DNA of 23,166 nt from Anaerolineaceae bacterium (GTDB taxonomy: Bacteria; Chloroflexota; Anaerolineae; Anaerolineales; Anaerolineaceae): contig JAIOTF010000224.1 of the NCBI GenBank assembly GCA_021107195.1, forward strand, positions 1 to 23,166. The letters are read 5' to 3'. Shown piece by piece: positions 21,958-23,166 of this stretch (positions within the stretch are counted from its first letter, which is position 1; the number at the start of each line of letters is the position of its first letter). The translations under genes were made by a program, and so were the position numbers. Under the pieces are notes generated by a model that was given only the letters and a program-made list of their open reading frames with translations, did not search any database and had not been told where the DNA came from.

Positions 21958-22740
21958 ATGATCAACGAAACCCTTGACGTTATCACCCGGCGCAGATCGG
22001 TGCGGGCGTACACTGACCAGCCAATTGCACAAACGGAGAAAGACTCTATCCTGCAAGCCACCCTGCGTGCGCCAACTGCCGGCAATATGATGCTGTATTC
22101 GATCATTGAGGTCGAAGACCAGACACTCAAAGATCGTCTGGCTGTGAGCTGCGACAACCAGCCTTTCATCGCCAAAGCCCCCCTGGTGCTGCTATTTGCA
22201 GCGGATTACCAACGCTGGGTTGACATATTTACGCACGACCATGCCCCGGAGCGGGCCCGTGAGCTTGACCAACAGCCGCGCCTGCCGCAGGAAGGTGACC
22301 TGATGCTGGCCGTGTGCGACACCTTGATCGCCGCACAGACGGCAGTGATCGCCGCCGAATCGCTGGGTATCGGCTCTTGTTATATCGGTGATATCCTGGA
22401 ACACTACGAACTCCACCGGGAGATATTCGGGCTGCCCAAATATGTGCTGCCAATATCCTTGCTTTGTTTTGGCTACCCCAAACCAGGCTTGCTCAAAAAG
22501 AAACTTGTCCCGCGCTTCAACCAGGAGTTCATCGTCCATCAGAACACCTATCACCAATTGGATGCGTCTGAACTTGAGCAAATGGTGCAGCCGATCAATG
22601 AATACAAACAGGAGCGGTATGTTCCCAACGCTAATAATCTTGGCCAGAGTATCTATCTGAGAAAATTTATTTCTGAATTTTCAGTCGAAATGAGTCGCTC
22701 TGTGCGGGAAATGATCCGCAGCTGGTCTACACCGGAGTAA
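21958..22740 (+). CDS. Nitroreductase-family FMN oxidoreductase
   Basis: This nitroreductase-like protein of 260 residues has an N-terminal TRRRSVRAYTDQPI FMN-binding block, then APTAGNM, and IAAESLGIGSCYIGDI, the usual conserved region. The C-terminal third extends past the common ~200 residues. It probably reduces flavin-accessible substrates with NAD(P)H; the substrate is unknown. The start at 21958 has GAGGA (21946-21950) 7 nt upstream. An ATG at 21931 overlapping the RNase H stop (ATGA) is also open, but without SD. It lies in one strand group with HAD and RNase H1. Confidence 0.87.
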   Translation: MINETLDVITRRRSVRAYTDQPIAQTEKDSILQATLRAPTAGNMMLYSIIEVEDQTLKDRLAVSCDNQPFIAKAPLVLLFAADYQRWVDIFTHDHAPERARELDQQPRLPQEGDLMLAVCDTLIAAQTAVIAAESLGIGSCYIGDILEHYELHREIFGLPKYVLPISLLCFGYPKPGLLKKKLVPRFNQEFIVHQNTYHQLDASELEQMVQPINEYKQERYVPNANNLGQSIYLRKFISEFSVEMSRSVREMIRSWSTPE

Positions 22741-22752
22741 GCGTCCCAAAAA

Positions 22753-23166
22753 TTAAACCAATCGCTCCACCTTCTCCGCCCGCAGATAAGGGTCGTGATG
22801 AGAAGCATCCAGTTCCACCACCCCGGTCACCAGAAACGGGTTAGTGGAACTGATCGCATTATGCGCCTGGCGATAGACATCCGGGAATAGAATCACATCC
22901 AGTACAGCCGTTTGATCTTCCATACTGAGAAACATCATCGTCTCACCTTTGGCCGTCCGGCTGCGGCGTGAGGTCTGGCGCACACCGGCCACCTTGACCC
23001 GCTGTCCAATGCGCTCGGCAGCACCCATGATGGGAATTGCGCCAGCAGCGGCGATCCTGTCTATCAGCAGTTCCAACGGATGTGCCGCCAGACTGATTCC
23101 CAAAACTTCCTGCTGCGCCAGCATCTTTTCAGCCAGTGGCCAGTCTGCATCCGTGTTCATGTCGGA
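22753..23166 (-). CDS. DNA polymerase III alpha-type protein, C-terminal fragment
   Basis: The frame enters from the right edge and stops with TAA at 22755-22753, so only about 137 residues are seen. The first part has EVLGISLAAHPLELL, which matches the region after the fingers of DnaE-type polymerases. The second is an OB-fold (KVAGVRQTSRRSRTAKGETMMFLSMEDQ and VLFPDVYRQ) like the nucleic-acid-binding fold near the C-terminus of DnaE and error-prone DnaE2 (ImuC). The protein ends shortly after this fold. An internal ATG at 23160 is not a real start. Which paralogue it is cannot be decided from this part. Confidence 0.8.
   Translation of the reverse strand, partial: SDMNTDADWPLAEKMLAQQEVLGISLAAHPLELLIDRIAAAGAIPIMGAAERIGQRVKVAGVRQTSRRSRTAKGETMMFLSMEDQTAVLDVILFPDVYRQAHNAISSTNPFLVTGVVELDASHHDPYLRAEKVERLV

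Noticed and set aside
22753..23160. Complete small protein starting at ATG 23160
   Set aside because: The frame stays open to the window edge upstream of that ATG, and the sequence matches the C-terminal part of a large polymerase subunit.
1..23166. CRISPR arrays, tRNA or rRNA genes
   Set aside because: No regularly spaced repeats or recognisable tRNA/rRNA sequences were seen.

Overview
The window looks like a chromosomal segment from a Chloroflexota (Anaerolineae-like) bacterium. This is inferred from gene content only: a LysW carrier-protein pathway joined to argG and argH, a Feo locus with a separate G-domain protein, a RNase H1 with a hybrid-binding domain, and several genes with little or no 5' leader. 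No rRNA, tRNA or CRISPR array was seen.

Left edge (1-1500, mostly minus strand). A Cys/Met-metabolism PLP enzyme gene runs off the left edge. Its last ~35-40 codons are replaced by the right end of an IS200/IS605-type element, whose tnpB reads in from the left and stops at 132. Upstream of the PLP gene lie a promoter, a 39-codon ORF with 8 Met codons, and an intrinsic terminator 25 nt before the start codon. This looks like a methionine-sensing leader. A DEAD-box RNA helicase gene with a structured 5' leader follows (1501-2754).

Arginine operon (3062-11230, plus strand). A TTGACA/TAATAT promoter drives a 26-codon leader peptide with tandem Arg codons, a sequestering hairpin, an antiterminator segment and a terminator. 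The genes argG, argH, lysW, lysX, lysY, lysZ, lysJ and lysK follow. Together they could convert LysW-capped glutamate to ornithine and citrulline to arginine. Ornithine carbamoyltransferase is not in the window.

Iron operon (11411-15404, plus strand). A promoter overlapped by a DtxR/IdeR-type box precedes a DtxR-FeoA fusion with a strong internal start, a second FeoA, a free FeoB G-domain, a FeoB membrane protein and a Cys-rich FeoC. The operon probably controls itself by iron.

Right part (15405-23166). A gene-poor stretch carries a 14-bp inverted repeat and one short ORF. It is followed by a small secreted repeat protein (minus strand), a solute-binding lipoprotein beside a Cache/HAMP/GAF/PAS/GGDEF diguanylate cyclase, a HAD hydrolase, RNase H1 and nitroreductase cluster, and the C-terminal end of a DNA polymerase III alpha-type protein (minus strand) that leaves the window.

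The most unusual content is the pair of peptide-leader attenuators, one with Met and one with Arg control codons, built on the same plan within 2 kb of each other.
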